A stretch of 37,418 nucleotides of DNA from a virus, in IMG/VR virus record IMGVR_UViG_3300045806_000118, positions 1-37,418 of that record, one strand, 5' to 3'. Below the pieces are notes generated by a model. That model saw nothing but the letters and a program-made list of their open reading frames with translations, had not been told where the DNA came from and did not search any database. A program made the position numbers and the translations under genes. Of this stretch, positions 14,121 through 21,495 are shown one piece after another (within the stretch, counting starts at the first letter, position 1; each line of letters opens with the position of its first letter).

Positions 14121-14484
14121 CGCCGGGCCGCAGGGTCTGGATCAATTTGTGATAGGTCTGCAGGCCGAGCGGCGTTGCACGGAGGGTGACAATACGGCGA
14201 TCCTCGGACTCGCGGGCGCGAGTGAGGAGGCCTGCAGCATCCATTCGGTCGACAGGTTGCGTAAGGGAGGCACCCTTTGCACCCAGTTCATGCCCTACCA
14301 CATTCTGCGTCTTCATGGCACCAGCGCTGCAAACCGCCGACAGGATCGAAAGATCCAGTAGGGTCAGATTGGTTTCATGACAAAATTTGAGCAGGCGGGC
14401 GCACTGATCCGACACACTCACAACGGGCTCAGACTGTTCGGGCACCAGCATCTGCAAATGACCACTCATATCGTCCATAGCCAT
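14104..14484 (-). CDS. MarR-like winged-helix regulator (126 aa)
   Basis: 126 residues. From about residue 39 the sequence follows a MarR-type winged helix: TLLDLSILSAVCSAGAMKTQ, then ELGAKGASLTQPVDRMDAAG LLTR and the wing ARESEDRRIVTLRATPLGLQ. The DRR-x-V-x-L-x-x-T-x-x-G signature is characteristic. Such proteins are dimeric DNA-binding regulators; the target here is unknown. ATG 14484 is the likely start (alternatives at 14478 and 14469). The upstream gene ends 3 bases away. Confidence 0.7.
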   Translation of the reverse strand: MAMDDMSGHLQMLVPEQSEPVVSVSDQCARLLKFCHETNLTLLDLSILSAVCSAGAMKTQNVVGHELGAKGASLTQPVDRMDAAGLLTRARESEDRRIVTLRATPLGLQTYHKLIQTLRPGDARFA

Positions 14485-14486
14485 TG

Positions 14487-14714
14487 CTATTGCCCCCCGA
14501 CCAGATTTTCAGCGCGGCCGAATTTGACGCTGTTAGCCACAGGCTGGGCGGCCGGGGCACCGACAGGCGCAAAATTGGCGACCAGCCGCCGTGCCTCAGC
14601 GATCGTGTCATCCTTGAACGATTGCGGCACATTACCGCCAACCGTTGCGACGACAAGCAGTTTGGCAATGCACTGCACCAGCAGCGCGGTATCGGGTTGG
14701 TCTGTCAGATTCAT
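14487..14714 (-). CDS. Small hypothetical phage protein (75 aa)
   Basis: 75 residues: MNLTDQPDTALLVQCIAKLL, then VVATVGGNVPQSFKDDTIAE, ending NLVGGQ. Helical and Ala/Val-rich, no motif recognised. ATG 14714 is preceded by AGGA about 7 bases upstream. It lies just after an intrinsic terminator and leads into the MarR-like gene, so a promoter near 14715-14735 is possible though none is obvious. Confidence 0.6.
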   Translation of the reverse strand: MNLTDQPDTALLVQCIAKLLVVATVGGNVPQSFKDDTIAEARRLVANFAPVGAPAAQPVANSVKFGRAENLVGGQ

Positions 14715-14730
14715 GATGGCGTCCTAGCTC

Positions 14731-14767
14731 GGTAAAAAGAAAGCTAGGCAGCAAGCGCGCTGCCTAG
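14731..14767 (-). terminator. Intrinsic terminator (leftward) after the DUF2303 gene
   Basis: A perfect 9-bp stem, CTAGGCAGC (14744-14752) and GCTGCCTAG (14759-14767), with a 6-base loop. On the minus strand it is followed by CTTTCTTTTTACC (14731-14743). It lies 14 bases beyond the stop codon of the DUF2303 gene. Confidence 0.75.
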
Positions 14768-14781
14768 TTGTTTAGGTCGGG

Positions 14782-15786
14782 TTAAGCCTCGGGCGAGCCG
14801 ATCAGCAATGGCACACCCGTGTTTTCGCGCACACGAGCCAATGCCTCACTGATTGCCTCGTCACCCACTTGCTCAGTGCGGAACATCTCGTAGTGCCAGC
14901 GGATAGTGCCGCCAGACACGCGGAAGCGCAGGCGCACCGGAATACGCCACGGCTCGCCACGCTCGAAAACGCGAATGCCGATCATGAACAAATTCGGCAC
15001 TTTGAGCGGCAGCCCCTGCTTGTCGACATTCTCAGCCTGATACTCAATCGTCATCTCGCCCGTGGAGAGGTTCTGTGCGTTTTTCACAGACTCCCGCGAA
15101 TGCACGGCGAACTCCCGGCTCAGGGCCATCAGCTTTGCCGCATCGGCATAATGGGCACCAAGCGAGGCACTGATTTGGCCCAGCACGGTCCCGTTCAATT
15201 CATCGGGCGTTGGCGGGTTGATGACGTCCAAAATCCGGTCTTCGAGGAATTCGGCAAAATCGCCTTGCGACATCGGCTTGCCGTTTTGTGCGTTCCAGGC
15301 TTTCCACTCTTTCGAAAATGGAAAGCGATAGATCGCGCGGTGCCCCATGTAACGCGCCTCACCCCGGCGGAAAGACATAAGGCTATCCCCAACCTTTGGA
15401 TCATCGGCTGGAAATTCCGGATCTTCCACGCAAGCAACAAAGCGCGGCTGGTGGTAATCGTAGACCGCCAAAATCGAGGCCGAGCCAAATGTCGTATCGG
15501 CAAAAATGACGGTATCGGCGTCCTTGAAGCGCTGAACGTGCTCAATGAAACTGGACAAATCGGTGATGTTGGCACAGCCCCTCACCCGCACCGGATGCGT
15601 CCGGTATTCGTCGAGCAGTGGCTTGAGGGATTGCACCTCCTGCCCCTTACCATTGCTGCGCACCAACACCTCAATGATATCATTGGGGTTTTCAGGGTGG
15701 TTCAGCGCCAGGACATGATGGCCGGGTGCATTGGTGCTGAGATATTCGGCCAGACTGACGATGTCAGCGGGATTATGGTCTGCCAT
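14782..15786 (-). CDS. DUF2303 family phage protein (334 aa)
   Basis: 334 residues starting MADHNPADIVSLAEYLSTNA. The family pattern is clear: LKPLLDEYRTHPVRVRG, then TDLSSFIEHVQRFKDADTVI FAD, and RFPFSKEWKAWNAQNGKPMS QGDFAEFLEDRI. DUF2303 proteins are widespread in temperate phages of Proteobacteria, usually in early regions near recombination and SSB genes; their activity is unknown. ATG 15786 is used rather than the longer frame to 15828. It is followed by an intrinsic terminator, so it ends its transcription unit. Confidence 0.85.
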   Translation of the reverse strand: MADHNPADIVSLAEYLSTNAPGHHVLALNHPENPNDIIEVLVRSNGKGQEVQSLKPLLDEYRTHPVRVRGCANITDLSSFIEHVQRFKDADTVIFADTTFGSASILAVYDYHQPRFVACVEDPEFPADDPKVGDSLMSFRRGEARYMGHRAIYRFPFSKEWKAWNAQNGKPMSQGDFAEFLEDRILDVINPPTPDELNGTVLGQISASLGAHYADAAKLMALSREFAVHSRESVKNAQNLSTGEMTIEYQAENVDKQGLPLKVPNLFMIGIRVFERGEPWRIPVRLRFRVSGGTIRWHYEMFRTEQVGDEAISEALARVRENTGVPLLIGSPEA

Positions 15787-15823
15787 GTGGACTCTCGCGA
15801 GATAGGGTGGAAGGGAGCTAGCT

Positions 15824-15851
15824 CGCACGGGAGATCAAGCGGTCCCGTGCG
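15824..15851. repeat. 9-bp inverted repeat in the DUF2303 leader
   Basis: CGCACGGGA (15824-15832) and TCCCGTGCG (15843-15851) with a 10-base loop, in the 70-base gap between two leftward genes. Leftward it is followed by GAGCTAGCTCCC, not a T-tract, so it may be a regulatory hairpin or binding site rather than a terminator. Confidence 0.55.
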
Positions 15852-15856
15852 CGGTA

Positions 15857-16255
15857 TCAGGCAGTGCGCGGGACGCCGCCGGGCGAGCGAATGTCGCGGA
15901 ATGGCAGATCGTGCTGCTTGGGGTTTCGGCTGGTCAGGTTGTTGTTTGGCGTGGCCCAGAACACGGTCTTTTCGCGCTCCACCTTGGGCATGGTGGATTT
16001 GACCTCACCACGGACTTCGACAATACCGCCATCTAGCCTGAATTTGAGGGCGAGCGTGATGGAGCCGGTGGGCTTACCGCCAACCTCGCGCTCCGAGTCT
16101 TGCAGGGCGGCCACAACATCCTGCATGGCCTGCGTCAAATCCGAATGCAGATTGCCGCCTTCCAGGCGCTGGACGAGGATAGAAAACGTGCGGTTTTCCT
16201 CGCGATCCGGCTCAACAGTAACCTCGCTCATGGAGGTGGGATTGGGTTCAGCCAA
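15857..16255 (-). CDS. Hypothetical phage protein preceding DUF2303 (132 aa)
   Basis: 132 residues. A TTG start at 16255 is supported by AGGAG eight bases upstream, giving MAEPNPTSMSEVTVEPDREE; the ATG at 16231 has no such site. A helix (LHSDLTQAMQDVVAALQDSE) is followed by beta strands (PTGSITLALKFRLDGGIVEV RGEVKSTMPK) and a tail containing HDLPFRDI. Proteins of this layout are typically found next to DUF2303 in phage early regions. Function unknown. Confidence 0.65.
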   Translation of the reverse strand: MAEPNPTSMSEVTVEPDREENRTFSILVQRLEGGNLHSDLTQAMQDVVAALQDSEREVGGKPTGSITLALKFRLDGGIVEVRGEVKSTMPKVEREKTVFWATPNNNLTSRNPKQHDLPFRDIRSPGGVPRTA

Positions 16256-16288
16256 GGGTTAGACTCCTAAAGGGTTGGACGGGAGAGC

Positions 16289-16321
16289 GGTGGCGAGCCA
16301 CCAACCGCGCTAGTTAGCGCG
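16289..16321. repeat. Two tandem palindromes at a gene end
   Basis: GGTGGC-GA-GCCACC (16289-16302) is followed by CGCGCTA-GT-TAGCGCG (16306-16321), the latter covering the stop codon of the gene ending at 16310. They may form a leftward RNA hairpin or be protein-binding sites. No T-tract follows. Confidence 0.5.
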
Positions 16322-16615
16322 CGGGTTAGATACCGAGCCGCCGCGCGTGGCAGCGTCGATAAATTCTGATCGGCAGGAGGTTGCGAGCACCCAGCCCTGC
16401 ACACCATTGCCGAGCGGGGCCGTGCGATTGGACAACAGCACCTCAACAGCGCTCTCACTCACGCGGCGGTGCAACTCACTGGTGATGGCCGATTGATGCG
16501 CCAGCGCAGCCGTGAGGCAGTCCTTGATGTAGGGATCGGCGCAGCGCGCCAGCGCGGCCTCAATGTGCCGCGTTGCCGTGAGAGACCGCATCGCGAGGAA
16601 AGAGTCTTTGGCCAT
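16310..16615 (-). CDS. Hypothetical phage early protein (101 aa)
   Basis: 101 residues starting MAKDSFLAMRSLTATRHIEA. Helical N-terminal two thirds (ALARCADPYIKDCLTAALAH; SELHRRVSESAVEVLL), then a small beta-like end. AAGGACGCAAA before ATG 16615 is a good ribosome-binding site. The upstream gap carries several operator-like TTCCTA sites, so it is probably the first gene of a repressor-controlled unit with the next two leftward genes. Function unknown. Confidence 0.65.
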   Translation of the reverse strand: MAKDSFLAMRSLTATRHIEAALARCADPYIKDCLTAALAHQSAITSELHRRVSESAVEVLLSNRTAPLGNGVQGWVLATSCRSEFIDAATRGGSVSNPRAN

Positions 16616-16632
16616 TTTGCGTCCTTTCGGTT

Positions 16633-16692
16633 TTTCCTAATAGGATGCAAAATTCCTACTCCGTCAATATCGTTTTCTATTAAATTCCTATC
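16633..16692. promoter_or_regulatory. Operator-like TTCCTA cluster upstream of the 16615 gene
   Basis: TTTCCTAAT (16633-16641), running into TAGGA as the palindrome TCCTA-A-TAGGA (16635-16645), ATTCCTACT (16652-16660) and ATTCCTATC (16684-16692). The same motif sits in the immunity region at 22321-22363. The 108-base gap is otherwise A+T-rich and should contain a leftward promoter. Confidence 0.55.
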
Positions 16693-16723
16693 CAGATATA
16701 GAAATATCTTGAATTATCGTGTT

Positions 16724-16984
16724 TTATGAGGGATTTAGTGTCGTGCCTGCCTCAGTCTCTGTCGGGCTGCGACGGCTGGCGATATAGGATAGGACATCCT
16801 CGCGAGCGTAATATGCCCGCCGACTCCCCATGCGGTGCCACGCCGGGCCTGATCCATCTTTACGCATGCGCTGGATGGTGCGCGGGGAGAGTCCCGTCAT
16901 GGCCGCAACGTCGGCAGTTGTCAGGCGCTCGCTGGACATTGTGATTGGCGGGTTGAGCGGAGTGATACGAGACATTCGAACCAT
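16724..16984 (-). CDS. MerR/excisionase-like helix-turn-helix protein (86 aa)
   Basis: About 86 residues. The core, RLTTADVAAMTGLSPRTIQR then MRKDGSGPAWHRMGSRRAYY AREDVLSYIAS, is the winged helix-turn-helix of small MerR/AlpA-type proteins. These act as excisionases or transcription regulators. No integrase is visible, so regulation is the likelier role here. The start is uncertain: 16984, 16975 and 16939 are all possible and none has a strong ribosome-binding site. Confidence 0.7.
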   Translation of the reverse strand: MVRMSRITPLNPPITMSSERLTTADVAAMTGLSPRTIQRMRKDGSGPAWHRMGSRRAYYAREDVLSYIASRRSPTETEAGTTLNPS

Positions 16985-16988
16985 GTTA

Positions 16989-17027
16989 CTGCCAGTGCGT
17001 TACTCTGGCAGCGTCATGTCACGACAT
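16989..17027. promoter_or_regulatory. Two palindromes in front of the HTH gene
   Basis: CTGCCAG (16989-16995) and CTGGCAG (17005-17011) form a 7-bp inverted repeat, and ATGTC-AC-GACAT (17016-17027) is a second palindrome. Both lie in the 63-base gap between ssb and the HTH gene. Autoregulatory binding by the HTH protein is a reasonable guess. Confidence 0.45.
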
Positions 17028-17047
17028 TAGAGCCGCATGCAGGCCCG

Positions 17048-17527
17048 TCAAAACGGGATATCGTCATCCATCCCAGCGCCCCAGTCCCCTCCCCCGCTTG
17101 GAGCGCCAGCAGCCGCCCCACTGCGCGGCGCAGACCGGCCCACAGCCGGTGCCGAGCGCTGGGCTTGCTCGCCATCATTGCGACCGCCCACCAGCGTGAG
17201 CTGGCCCCGAAACGGGCGCAGCACGATTTCCGTGGCCTCGCGCTCGCCGCCTTCCTTATCGGTATATTTCCGCGTCTCCAAAGCCCCCTCGACGTAAGCC
17301 TCGGAGCCTTTGCGCAGATACTGCTCAGCGATTTTGCCAAGCGGCTCGTTGAAGATCACAACCCGGTGCCATTGAGTGCGCTCTTTGCGCTCGCCGGAGC
17401 TTTTGTCATTCCATGTTTCCGATGTGGCCATTGAGAACGTGACCACGACATTGCCGTTTTGCATGGTGCGGGATTCGGGATCGCGGCCAAGGCGTCCCAG
17501 GATGATAACTTTGTTGACGCCGGGCAT
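17048..17527 (-). CDS. ssb: Single-stranded DNA-binding protein (159 aa)
   Basis: Classical bacterial SSB: MPGVNKVIILGRLGRDPESR, then NVVVTFSMATSETWNDKSSG ERKERTQWHRVVIFNEPLGK and QYLRKGSEAYVEGALETRKY. The OB fold covers residues 1-110, followed by a Gly/Ala/Pro linker and the acidic tip DDDIPF that recruits partner proteins. Within the early operon it would coat single strands made in replication and in RecE/RecT recombination. ATG 17527 is chosen because the family starts there. Confidence 0.95.
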   Translation of the reverse strand: MPGVNKVIILGRLGRDPESRTMQNGNVVVTFSMATSETWNDKSSGERKERTQWHRVVIFNEPLGKIAEQYLRKGSEAYVEGALETRKYTDKEGGEREATEIVLRPFRGQLTLVGGRNDGEQAQRSAPAVGRSAPRSGAAAGAPSGGGDWGAGMDDDIPF

Positions 17528-17579
17528 AATGCAGACTTTCGGTTGAGTTGGGCATCGTTCGCGAGAGGTAGAAGGCGCT

Positions 17580-18512
17580 CTACGGAGAGCGGGACGCAAC
17601 GTGCGCGGCAGCACCAGCGCGCGTGTCCGACCACGCGGCCACGCTATCCGACTCGCCCGCTAGCGTGCTAGCTACCTCGCGCCGCTGGCCGGTATCTGTC
17701 GAGGTAGCGGGCGTGGAAGGGAGTATGCTTGCACTCTGCTCACCTACCTCGCTGCGCTCCTCGGCAGATTGCGCGCCACCCCGCAACCGCGCTTGCACGG
17801 CAGGACCGTCGCCCGCTTGCCGGTATGCCTCCATAAGTTGCTCACGCGATGGCCGAGCGGCTGGCACAGGCCGGGCAGGGGCGCCGTTCGGTGATGGGAA
17901 GCCCTTTGCCAGTTCGGCGAGCTGTTCGCCGACACGCGCACGCTCGGCTTCGACCAGGCGCAAATCCTCCTCAGATGGCGGTGCCGGAGCTTTGGTCCGG
18001 ACAGGCTCTTTCGCCGCCGCCTGGAGCCCTCGGTATTGACGCTGCAGGGCCTCCGCTTGAGGGCGCAAAAACGTGTCGATTTCAGCATCGCCGGGGAACC
18101 ACGAATGGGTGCGGGAAAACGCAGCACGGGTTTCCTTGGTCCACACGCCGGCGCACAGATCACCCGATGTCTCGAGAACCGTCTGTACCCGCATGGCAAC
18201 GTCGTATGGCGTGGGAACCTTCGCACAGCTTTGCGCCACACGCAGCACCCAGGCTGCGATCTGATCGCGTAAGGGTGGCGCGCACAACGCCGCCATCTGG
18301 CGGCACAAAGCCTCAGCCTCTTGCCGCGCCTCGCGGCCCAACCCTTCAAACGCCACATCGCCCTTGGTCGCGTAGTGGTCGAGTGCCCAGTCGAGAATGC
18401 CGGGCAGGGCAGGGGCCGGAGGCATGCTTACCAGCGGTGGTAACTTGCTGAATTGGCCCGCCGGGTGCGGAGCGGCGGCATGGCCAATCGTGGCCAATGG
18501 CTGATTTGTCAT
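17580..18512 (-). CDS. Hypothetical early-operon protein between DUF1376 and ssb (310 aa)
   Basis: 310 residues starting MTNQPLATIGHAAAPHPAGQ. A helical core at about residues 40-170 (LDWALDHYATKGDVAFEGLG; LRDQIAAWVLRVAQSCAKVP; VWTKETRAAFSRTHSWFPGD) is followed by a second helical part (SEEDLRLVEAERARVGEQLA) and a long low-complexity C-terminus of about 100 residues rich in Ala, Ser and Thr. No known motif is seen. It overlaps the DUF1376 gene by ATGA (18512-18509) and precedes ssb by 52 bases, so a part in phage replication is likely. Confidence 0.65.
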   Translation of the reverse strand: MTNQPLATIGHAAAPHPAGQFSKLPPLVSMPPAPALPGILDWALDHYATKGDVAFEGLGREARQEAEALCRQMAALCAPPLRDQIAAWVLRVAQSCAKVPTPYDVAMRVQTVLETSGDLCAGVWTKETRAAFSRTHSWFPGDAEIDTFLRPQAEALQRQYRGLQAAAKEPVRTKAPAPPSEEDLRLVEAERARVGEQLAELAKGFPSPNGAPARPVPAARPSREQLMEAYRQAGDGPAVQARLRGGAQSAEERSEVGEQSASILPSTPATSTDTGQRREVASTLAGESDSVAAWSDTRAGAAAHVASRSP

Positions 18513-19489
18513 AGCGAGGCGTACTCCCCATCAAACGTGAACGGATCGTCAGGAACATTTGGGAATCCCCCTGACATTTCGGCCAAAAGTTCAGCATTGC
18601 TTTTAGCGAGGCGGTTATTGCCGCGCGTTGGCCGGTAACTCCCCTCCATCAATTTGGTAAAAATTGATTGTCGGGTGATGAAATCAAAATCGGCAGTCCA
18701 ACCATCACGGCTTGTGATGCCGCGAAGGAAATCGCTAGCCCGAATTTGGTCCATCGCAGATTTCCAGCCATCCATGCCGCCGCAGTCACGCAAACGGGCC
18801 AGCAGAAGGCGCCTGCGACTATCAGAGAGTTTTGCTACCTGGGGTAGTCCGCAGGATACCGCCATAGCATTCCAGCAGGATACCGCCTCCTGACAGTCAT
18901 CGTTCACTTTCAACCTCGTGATTGAGGCCGTTGGTAGCAGATCAAGGCACCCGTCACCGCTAGGTGACACGAGAGCCGAAGGCTCCCTTATGTTTTTCTT
19001 ATCTGGTTCTGGTTCTGGTTCTCCCCCTATCAACAGATCGACATCTCTTTGATTTGCTGAATGGGTATCGTGTTTTTTCAATGTCTTAGCAGGTTTCGTC
19101 TCTGTGGACGAAATTGCGTTCGTCTGGGGCTGTTTGCAGGGAGACGCCATAGCCTTTGCAGACCGTGCAGCACGGGCAATTTCAGCCGCCGCAGCGCGTT
19201 TCTCACTGACCTCATTACGATGGGCAATCTCTGCATCCATGCGCTTTTGGTGCCACCGTCCATCTGCCAATAGCGTGAAAAATGGCATCACTTGCTTGCG
19301 AATATCGCGTCGCCAAATTTCAAGAGGACATGATGCCAATCGCGCGAGCATCACATCATCATCGGGCAATGTCCCAGAACGCCAGCACGACATAAGCAAA
19401 AGCAGGTATGCTCCGTGCCCCCGATAATCGAGGTGGCGTGTGTCAGAGAGGTAGTCACCCACGTAGAGTGGCATCCACTGATAGCTCAT
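18509..19489 (-). CDS. DUF1376 (YdaU-type) replication-associated protein (326 aa)
   Basis: The N-terminus is a canonical DUF1376 domain: MSYQWMPLYVGDYLSDTRHL, then YRGHGAYLLLLMSCWRSGTL PDDDVMLARLASCPLEIW. A charged linker follows, including a short GEPEPEPDKK run from a GGTTCT microrepeat. The C-terminal half (LSDSRRRLLLARLRDCGGMD; FLRGITSRDGWTADFDFITR) is like the DnaT/helicase-loader-type end of many phage replication proteins. DUF1376 proteins sit at the initiator position in lambdoid and other phages. ATG 19489 overlaps the previous stop as ATGA. Confidence 0.8.
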   Translation of the reverse strand: MSYQWMPLYVGDYLSDTRHLDYRGHGAYLLLLMSCWRSGTLPDDDVMLARLASCPLEIWRRDIRKQVMPFFTLLADGRWHQKRMDAEIAHRNEVSEKRAAAAEIARAARSAKAMASPCKQPQTNAISSTETKPAKTLKKHDTHSANQRDVDLLIGGEPEPEPDKKNIREPSALVSPSGDGCLDLLPTASITRLKVNDDCQEAVSCWNAMAVSCGLPQVAKLSDSRRRLLLARLRDCGGMDGWKSAMDQIRASDFLRGITSRDGWTADFDFITRQSIFTKLMEGSYRPTRGNNRLAKSNAELLAEMSGGFPNVPDDPFTFDGEYASL

Positions 19490-20016
19490 GACCGTTTCCA
19501 ATCAGGCAATAGTCGGGCACCTTTGGCCCGGTTGCACGTCACACAGGCCGTCGCGAGGTTAGATAGACGGTAAGACCCGCCCCGCTGCAGCGGGACTATG
19601 TGATCGCACTCCAGCGGCGAATTTCGGTCGCCACAATAAACGCATGCATATCCATCCCTTCGAAAAACGAATGTCCGCAGGTTGTCCCAATTAGAAGGAG
19701 GAGCAGGGCGATGATATTGCATCTCGGGTGGATCATCAGGTATCTGCACTAAATTTCGGGCAAACCACAAACTATCAGCAATATAGAACAAAGTTTCAAG
19801 TTTTGCCCGAAACAGAATGCGAAATGCGTCTGATGTAATACCACAACATTTTCCAAGAACGGCATCATCATCAGGCATCCCGCGACGTTGATTCCCAGCT
19901 AATAGAAGGCAGATATACGCGCCTTTTTCTTCAAGCGATAAATTTGACACCGCAAACGTAAAGTCAGGAATATCTATCCTAACCTCTAGCGCTGATGAAA
20001 ATAGCGTCGTGCTCAT
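19486..20016 (-). CDS. DUF1376-like domain fused to an HNH endonuclease (176 aa)
   Basis: Residues 15-95 resemble a DUF1376 fold (IPDFTFAVSNLSLEEKGAYI CLLLAGNQRRGMPDDDAVLG). Residues 108-170 are a complete HNH module: FVFRRDGYACVYCGDRN (C125, C128), LECDHIVPLQRGGS (D138, H139), LSNLATACVTCNRAKGARLL (N153, C158, C161, N162). It lies directly upstream of a full DUF1376 gene and overlaps it by ATGA (19489-19486). The pairing suggests a duplicated DUF1376 domain that gained a nuclease, or a small HNH gene that captured an upstream domain. Role unknown, possibly DNA nicking in replication. Confidence 0.75.
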   Translation of the reverse strand: MSTTLFSSALEVRIDIPDFTFAVSNLSLEEKGAYICLLLAGNQRRGMPDDDAVLGKCCGITSDAFRILFRAKLETLFYIADSLWFARNLVQIPDDPPEMQYHRPAPPSNWDNLRTFVFRRDGYACVYCGDRNSPLECDHIVPLQRGGSYRLSNLATACVTCNRAKGARLLPDWKRS

Positions 20017-20369
20017 TGGAATCCTTTCCAACGCCCGGCGGCCACGCTGAGCGCCCATAATAGTGCGCAGCAGGGCAGGGGCTCAAAGTTTTGGGACGCC
20101 CACCACGCGCGTTCATCACCGCGCATGTGGAGGGCAGAGTGATGGATGACGCACAGCGGCAGCACCCAGCAGTCAGAGGCTTTCAGGCCGCGCGCCTTGG
20201 GCTCAGGGCCGCATGTCAGGTGGTGAGCTTGGGCATCACGGTTTGGGCATCCGGCGATGGCGCAGGGCAGGGAGGCCACCCAGCGCAAATGCTGTTCCGA
20301 CCGAATGCGGCCCGGCTTCTTGTCCTGGCGCCGTGAGCGGGTTTTGGAGAGCAGCAAGCCGTCGCTCAT
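20013..20369 (-). CDS. DUF968/Ref-like HNH recombination nuclease (118 aa)
   Basis: 118 residues. The diagnostic core is LRWVASLPCAIAGCPNRDAQ AHHLTCGPEPKARGLKASDC WVLPLCVIHHSALH: two Cys, an AHH motif, and a C-x2-HH motif. This is the layout of DUF968-type phage proteins, related to P1 Ref and treated as HNH nucleases in recombination. Basic N-terminus (KTRSRRQDKKPGRIRSEQ). Overlaps both neighbours by ATGA. Confidence 0.72.
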   Translation of the reverse strand: MSDGLLLSKTRSRRQDKKPGRIRSEQHLRWVASLPCAIAGCPNRDAQAHHLTCGPEPKARGLKASDCWVLPLCVIHHSALHMRGDERAWWASQNFEPLPCCALLWALSVAAGRWKGFQ

Positions 20370-21292
20370 GCGAGGCTCCCGAACAGCGGCGCATCAGCCG
20401 TAATTCGATTTTTGGCCATCTCTGCATAGGCTGGATTAAGCTCAATCAGCACTGCGTTGCGCAGGAGCCGATCTGCCACAAGCCCCGTAGTGCCAGCACC
20501 GCCAAACGGATCAAGAACGGTGCCACCAACCGGACAACCAGCCTTGATGCAGGGCTCAACTAACGCAGGAGGAAACGTCGCAAAATGGGCATCAGGAAAA
20601 GGTGTAGTTGATATCGTCCACACATCCCGTTTGTTGCGCCCAATAGATTTTGATTGGGTTCCTACCCGGCCAGTCGTGCGTTGTTGTTGGGCATTCTTAC
20701 CATGTGCATTGACGCCGCCAAACGTGCGCGAGCCATCATCCCAGCCTGGAACGCTTTCAGCCTCACGAATCGAATCAGCGTCGTAAAAATAGGTCGCAGA
20801 TTTGGCGAGCAAAAAAACATGCTCATGGCTGCTTGTTGGCCGATCCTGGCAACTTTCTGGCATCGGGTTGGGTTTGTGCCAGATGATATCCTTTCGCAGC
20901 CACCAACCGTCAGCTTGCAGTGCTAGTGCCGCACGGGCAGGAACCATCATTAGGTCTTTGGGCTTCAACCCCGTGGGCACGGTCATGCCAACAGAATTCC
21001 CAACGTCGCGATGCTTAGTATCTGCAACCTGATAGGTGCGATTCGCGGCGTATGAATCTCCCAAATTCAGCCACAGTGTCCCATCCGAACGCATCACGCG
21101 CCGCACCTCGCGGAACACAGCCACCATTTCGGCGATATAATCATCCAACGATGCTTCGAGGCCAATCTGACCAGCAACACCGTAATCTCGCAGCCCGAAG
21201 TAGGGGGGTGAGGTGACACAGCAATGCACGCTCTCATCCGGCAGCGTGGCCAGGATCGCACGGCAATCGCCGGTGATGACTTGCACGCTCAT
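20366..21292 (-). CDS. DNA methyltransferase, TSPPY type (308 aa)
   Basis: Motif IV TSPPY at residues 27-31 (VHCCVTSPPYFGLRDYG) and motif I DPFGGAGTTG at 261-270 (VGGTVLDPFGGAGTTGLVAD), in the IV-before-I order of class beta amino-methyltransferases. The middle includes MRSDGTLWLNLGDSYAANRT, LQADGWWLRKDIIWHKPNPM and HEHVFLLAKSATYFYDADSI. TSPPY more often accompanies cytosine-N4 than adenine-N6 methylation, but sequence alone does not settle this. No cognate nuclease is adjacent, so it is probably an orphan enzyme protecting phage DNA. ATG 21292 is preferred to the GTG two codons upstream because of its ATGA overlap. Confidence 0.9.
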   Translation of the reverse strand: MSVQVITGDCRAILATLPDESVHCCVTSPPYFGLRDYGVAGQIGLEASLDDYIAEMVAVFREVRRVMRSDGTLWLNLGDSYAANRTYQVADTKHRDVGNSVGMTVPTGLKPKDLMMVPARAALALQADGWWLRKDIIWHKPNPMPESCQDRPTSSHEHVFLLAKSATYFYDADSIREAESVPGWDDGSRTFGGVNAHGKNAQQQRTTGRVGTQSKSIGRNKRDVWTISTTPFPDAHFATFPPALVEPCIKAGCPVGGTVLDPFGGAGTTGLVADRLLRNAVLIELNPAYAEMAKNRITADAPLFGSLA

Positions 21293-21495
21293 GCGCACAC
21301 GCGCGAAAAAAGATCGTTGGGCTCTGGCACAGTCACAAAGCCGAGTGCAGCAGCCCGCTCTGCTCGATCACCACTGGTGCCGCCTGGATGCCAGCCGGGC
21401 ACGCATTCGTCACCAACAGCCGCGTTGCAGCCAGGGCAGGGCACGCAAAGCGCCGCATGCCGAAAGGCCTTTGAGCCAATCCATGCCACGCTCAC
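21289..21495 (-). CDS. Small zinc-finger phage protein (68 aa)
   Basis: 68 residues: MSVAWIGSKAFRHAALCVPC, then PGCNAAVGDECVPGWHPGGT SGDRAERAAALGF. The CPGC-x4-GxxC-x-PG-x-H arrangement is that of small phage zinc fingers found near RusA and methyltransferase genes. Probably nucleic-acid binding. ATGA overlaps at both ends. Confidence 0.65.
   Translation of the reverse strand: MSVAWIGSKAFRHAALCVPCPGCNAAVGDECVPGWHPGGTSGDRAERAAALGFVTVPEPNDLFSRVCA

Noticed and set aside
14869-16002. Plus-strand open frame (377 codons)
   Set aside because: Antisense to the DUF2303 gene and its neighbour, no motif or ribosome-binding site.
16724-16984. Integrase/excisionase pair
   Set aside because: Only the small HTH protein is present; no recombinase is found in the window, so an excisionase role cannot be claimed.
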